Shown here piece after piece: positions 15,297 through 17,749 of a DNA stretch of 17,749 nucleotides. Origin of the DNA: Gammaproteobacteria bacterium (lineage in GTDB: Bacteria > Pseudomonadota > Gammaproteobacteria > Arenicellales > JAANXG01); assembly GCA_018263405.1 (NCBI GenBank), contig JAANXG010000031.1, positions 1-17,749 of the forward strand, in the 5' to 3' direction. Both the position numbers and the translations under genes were made by a program. Each line of letters opens with the position of its first letter. The first letter of the stretch is position 1. The notes below the pieces were generated by a model. The model saw only the letters and a program-made list of their open reading frames with translations. It did no database searches and was not told where the DNA came from.

Positions 15297-16688
15297 TTGT
15301 ATAACAAGTTAAGCGTTTGGGTGGGCGTTGTTCTGTTTCCGGCCGCTCAGGCCGTGCACGCATCCGAAGGAGAAATCGCTCCGCAGCATCTCACCGGCCA
15401 GTGGATGGCGTGGCTGTGCATCCTGTTTTTTATCCTCGCGTATCTTCTCGTCGCCGGCGAAGACCGGCTCAGCCTGAGAAAATCCAAGCCGATGCTGGTG
15501 GCTTCAGGGCTGATTTGGATATTGGTGGCCGTCAGCTACAACAAGATCGGCGATAGCCATACCGCCCAGGTGCTGTTCCGCAACGCCCTCGAGTTCTATG
15601 TCGAGCTGTTTCTGTTCCTTCTCGCGTCCACGACTTATCTGAATGCCATGAGTGAACGCAATGTCTTCGGCACACTCAGGCAGAAGGTCATGTCCGGGGG
15701 CGCTTCCTTGCGCGCGGTGTATTGGGTCACCGGATTGCTGACCTTTGTGTTCTCGATCTTCCTGGCCAATTTCGCGGTGGCAATGGTCCTGGTCAGCGTT
15801 CTTTTGGTGCTGGGCAAGGACAATAGAAATTTCATCGTTTGCGGGTGCATCAACCTGGTCGTTGCCGCCAATGCCGGCGGGTGTTTCTCGCCGTTTGGCG
15901 ACGTGACGACCCTGATGGTCTGGCAGGAAGATCTCCTGGGGATTGCGGCGTTTCTGAAACTGTTTTTGCCTTCCCTGGTGAATTGGCTGGTCCCGGCGTT
16001 GATTTTGAGTTTTGGATTCGACTCCCGGGCCACCAGCCCCGAGGGTGAGAAAATGTCGATGCCGCAAGGCGCTTGGATTATTACCGGCTTGTTTGTCTTT
16101 ACTCTGTTAAGCACAGCCGTCGTTAAAGCTGTTTTTGGACTGCCTCCGGTCATTGGGATGATGACGGGCCTGGGTCTGTTGAAGTTGTATGGTTATCGCC
16201 TTAAACGCCGGGGCATTACCCATACGTCCACGCAAACTACGCCCGGCAAGGAAGTCACTTTCGATATTTTTCGGGCGTTGGAGCGCTCCGAGTGGGATAC
16301 GTTGATGTTTATGTACGGCATTCTCGTGTCAATCAGCGGCCTGGCGGCGCTGGGATACCTGGAGATAGTCTCGACGGCGTTTTACGGCGAGATGGGTCCG
16401 ACGACGGCCAACATTGTGCTGGGCATCCTGTCGGCACTGATCGACAACGCAGCGGTCATGTACGGCGTGATATTGATGCACCCCGAAATGAGCCAGTGGC
16501 ACTGGCTGCTGATCACGCTGACGGCGGGCGTGGGTGGTTCCCTGTTGCTGATCGGTTCGGCCGCCGGTGTCGTGGTCATGGGTTTTTCCGAGGGTCAGTA
16601 TACGTTTGTATCGCACCTTCGCTGGATCTGGGCGGTCGCGCTGGGTTACGCCGCGAGTATTGGGGTGCATTATTTCATCAACCATTAG
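15297..16688 (+). CDS. Divergent NhaD-family paralogue with altered ion-site residues
   Basis: A 463-aa membrane protein clearly homologous to the neighbouring NhaD: LRKSKPMLVASGLIWILV, NAGGCFSPFGDVTTLMVWQE, PPVIGMMTGLGLLKL and ERSEWDTLMFMYGI all align. The first ion-site motif, SPVADNLTT in the neighbour, reads SIFLANFAV (153-161), so the aspartate is alanine (A157) and the threonine pair is lost. SLLSIGS reads SLLLIGS (L418). E103, N192, D202, T204, T205, E332, D383 and N384 remain. The start is a TTG at 15297 behind AGGAG (15281-15285). The acidic cytoplasmic loop of the neighbour is shortened. It could be a changed-specificity or inactive antiporter. Confidence 0.87.
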   Translation: MYNKLSVWVGVVLFPAAQAVHASEGEIAPQHLTGQWMAWLCILFFILAYLLVAGEDRLSLRKSKPMLVASGLIWILVAVSYNKIGDSHTAQVLFRNALEFYVELFLFLLASTTYLNAMSERNVFGTLRQKVMSGGASLRAVYWVTGLLTFVFSIFLANFAVAMVLVSVLLVLGKDNRNFIVCGCINLVVAANAGGCFSPFGDVTTLMVWQEDLLGIAAFLKLFLPSLVNWLVPALILSFGFDSRATSPEGEKMSMPQGAWIITGLFVFTLLSTAVVKAVFGLPPVIGMMTGLGLLKLYGYRLKRRGITHTSTQTTPGKEVTFDIFRALERSEWDTLMFMYGILVSISGLAALGYLEIVSTAFYGEMGPTTANIVLGILSALIDNAAVMYGVILMHPEMSQWHWLLITLTAGVGGSLLLIGSAAGVVVMGFSEGQYTFVSHLRWIWAVALGYAASIGVHYFINH

Positions 16689-16704
16689 CCACCGGTTCCA
16701 GCAA

Positions 16705-16858
16705 ACCGCCCTGTCGGCGATCATGTGGGGGCAGGGTTGTCTTTCAGGGCTGTCGAAAGCACGGAGGCTTTCGCCAGAGCGTACAAGGATGTATTCACAG
16801 CGTCCCTGAAAGACAACCCTGCCCCCACATTCTTGCACGGGGTTTAAGAACTTACCGG
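16705..16858 (+). repeat. Long-hairpin intergenic repeat, copy B
   Basis: A perfect 27-bp inverted repeat (16723-16749 against 16804-16830) encloses a 54-nt core (16750-16803) almost identical to that of copy A and in the same direction. The outer arms are exchanged relative to A: the long arm (tgtcggcgatcatg) is on the left and the short arm (cattcttgcacgg, to 16840) on the right, continuing into tttaagaacttaccgg (16843-16858). One base pair differs compensatorily from A (c16732 with g16821, where A has t20 with a109). It begins 16 bp after the stop of the second NhaD gene. Confidence 0.85.
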
Positions 16859-16870
16859 TCGTTGTATAAC

Positions 16871-16900
16871 TTAAGCGGATCCGCAGCGATCATGTATAAT
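16871..16900 (+). promoter_or_regulatory. Putative promoter for dsbB
   Basis: TATAAT at 16895-16900 is a perfect -10 box; the only candidate -35 is TTAAGC (16871-16876) with 18 bp spacing. Transcription from about 16907 would give a leader of roughly 100 nt. Confidence 0.38.
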
Positions 16901-16920
16901 CGGCAGCCCTGCGAAAGCGG

Positions 16921-16940
16921 CAAGATTTACGGAAATCTTG
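16921..16940 (+). other. Tetraloop hairpin in the dsbB leader
   Basis: caagattt and aaatcttg form a perfect 8-bp stem around acgg. No T-run follows, so it is not a simple terminator. It would be in the 5' leader of dsbB if the promoter at 16871-16900 is used. I see nothing else in 16941-17005. Confidence 0.45.
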
Positions 16941-17005
16941 ATTAGCTGATTAGCAAGCCATTCAAATCTAACCTTTAGCATTCAAACACTTACCCCGGTA
17001 TCCCG

Positions 17006-17518
17006 ATGCTGAATCCCCGACCGGTCTGTATTCTCGGATTGCTAGTGTGCGTGGGCCTTTTGGCGTACGCCTTCTACATGGAGCATGTGTTGCTGATCGA
17101 GCCTTGCCCTCTGTGCTGGCTGCAACGGTTCGTATTCGCCGGGTTCGCCGTTGTTTTTCTGATTTGCGCCATACAAAACCCGGGCGGATGGGGGCGATAT
17201 GTTTACGTCTTGGTGTTCGGGGTTCTGACGGCATTGGGGGCGGGTTTGGCCAGCCGTCACCTTTGGTTGCAAAGCTTGCCTCCGGAAGCCCAGCCTGAGT
17301 GCGGTGTCGGCGTGGGCTATATGATGGACATCAAGCCGCTCGTGGACGTCATTGCCTGGGCGGCGCGCGGAACCGGAGAGTGTGCACAGATACAATGGAC
17401 ATACTTGGGTATATCCATCCCGGGTTGGACGTTGATGGCGTTTGTACTATTGGGCGCCACGGTAATTGTTTCCTTGATACGCAATCCCCGTCTCCGACGA
17501 CGCGATATTTTCCGATAG
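17006..17518 (+). CDS. dsbB: Disulfide bond formation protein DsbB
   Basis: Inner-membrane oxidoreductase that reoxidises DsbA and passes electrons to quinone. The 170-aa product has four membrane helices, the first periplasmic cysteine pair C34-P-L-C37, the conserved WLQR after it (R41), and a second periplasmic pair C99 and C126 (PECG and GTGEC). These match the two redox pairs of E. coli DsbB. ATG 17006 starts the family N-terminus but no strong ribosome binding site is visible. In E. coli dsbB follows nhaB, another Na+/H+ antiporter, and here it follows NhaD-family genes. Confidence 0.93.
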   Translation: MLNPRPVCILGLLVCVGLLAYAFYMEHVLLIEPCPLCWLQRFVFAGFAVVFLICAIQNPGGWGRYVYVLVFGVLTALGAGLASRHLWLQSLPPEAQPECGVGVGYMMDIKPLVDVIAWAARGTGECAQIQWTYLGISIPGWTLMAFVLLGATVIVSLIRNPRLRRRDIFR

Positions 17519-17634
17519 AGGTGCCCTACACTTCGTACAACCCTCTCGCGTGCACCTCAAAATGGGTCATCCCGCGGCCGGCGACGTCTCGTTCACGAGG
17601 GTGGATGAACGTGTTTCGCTCCGGAGAACAAACT

Positions 17635-17749
17635 GTAATTTCTCAAAAAGTCCGTGCAATGTCGGCGATCATGTGGGGGTAGGGTTGTCTTTCAGGGACG
17701 CTGTAAGAAGTGGCATAGGGAAGTGCCGTTTACGGAGCTAAGGATGCAA
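17635..17749 (-). repeat. Long-hairpin intergenic repeat, copy C (cut by window end)
   Basis: The long outer arm gtaatttctcaaaaagtccg followed by tgcaatgtcggcgatc (17635-17670) runs into the 27-nt inverted-repeat arm (17671-17697), identical to the arm of copy A. The core begins acgctgta, as the reverse of copy A would, and then differs completely (17706 onward). The second arm is beyond the window. Between the dsbB stop (17518) and this repeat I see no gene and no clear terminator. Confidence 0.75.

Noticed and set aside
17550..17741. 63-codon open frame after dsbB
   Set aside because: It runs through repeat copy C, has no ribosome binding site and no family resemblance.
1..17749. CRISPR array suggested by repeated sequences
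   Set aside because: The repeats are few, far apart and palindromic with long unrelated gene stretches between them; no regular spacers and no cas genes.

Overview
The window looks like chromosomal DNA of a GC-rich gammaproteobacterium. The strongest clue is the run dapF - DUF484 - xerC, a gene order characteristic of that class, together with yrfG, cysQ, NhaD-type antiporters and dsbB. Two NhaD paralogues suggest life in a saline or alkaline setting, possibly a Chromatiales-type organism. That placement is inference; no rRNA or tRNA gene is present to confirm it.

Layout. Positions 1-320 hold a structured repeat and no gene. yrfG (-) and cysQ (+) then diverge and are both nucleotide phosphatases. 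A small membrane protein gene (-) follows, with a truncated gamma-glutamylcyclotransferase remnant downstream of it. Next comes dapF, a DUF484 gene and xerC on +, then a DUF2235 hydrolase with a lectin-like C-terminal domain. A two-gene unit at 6614-7803 encodes a gamma-glutamylcyclotransferase-like protein and a spermidine-synthase-like SAM-binding protein. Positions 7915-12871 are a complete five-gene branched-chain-amino-acid type (HAAT) ABC transporter operon: binding protein, two permeases and two ATPases. A DoxX membrane protein gene (-) converges on it. The right side has two divergent nhaD paralogues and dsbB.

How genes work together: the liv-type operon is one transport machine with overlapping start and stop codons. 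The yrfG and cysQ products both act on nucleotide phosphates. nhaD next to dsbB recalls the nhaB-dsbB arrangement of E. coli. The second NhaD has lost two residues that I recall as important in Vibrio cholerae NhaD, so it may not be an ordinary Na+/H+ antiporter.

The most unusual structure is a family of intergenic repeats: copy A at 1-156, copy D at 13440-13536, copy B at 16705-16858 and copy C from 17635 to the window end. Two copies carry a perfect 27-bp inverted repeat around a nearly identical 54-nt core. The core is flipped relative to the outer arms in copy B compared with copy A. The 27-bp arms show one compensated base-pair change between A and B. Copy D has the outer arms without the core. 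I do not recognise a named element. It could be a MITE-like mobile element, a structured RNA or an invertible hairpin.
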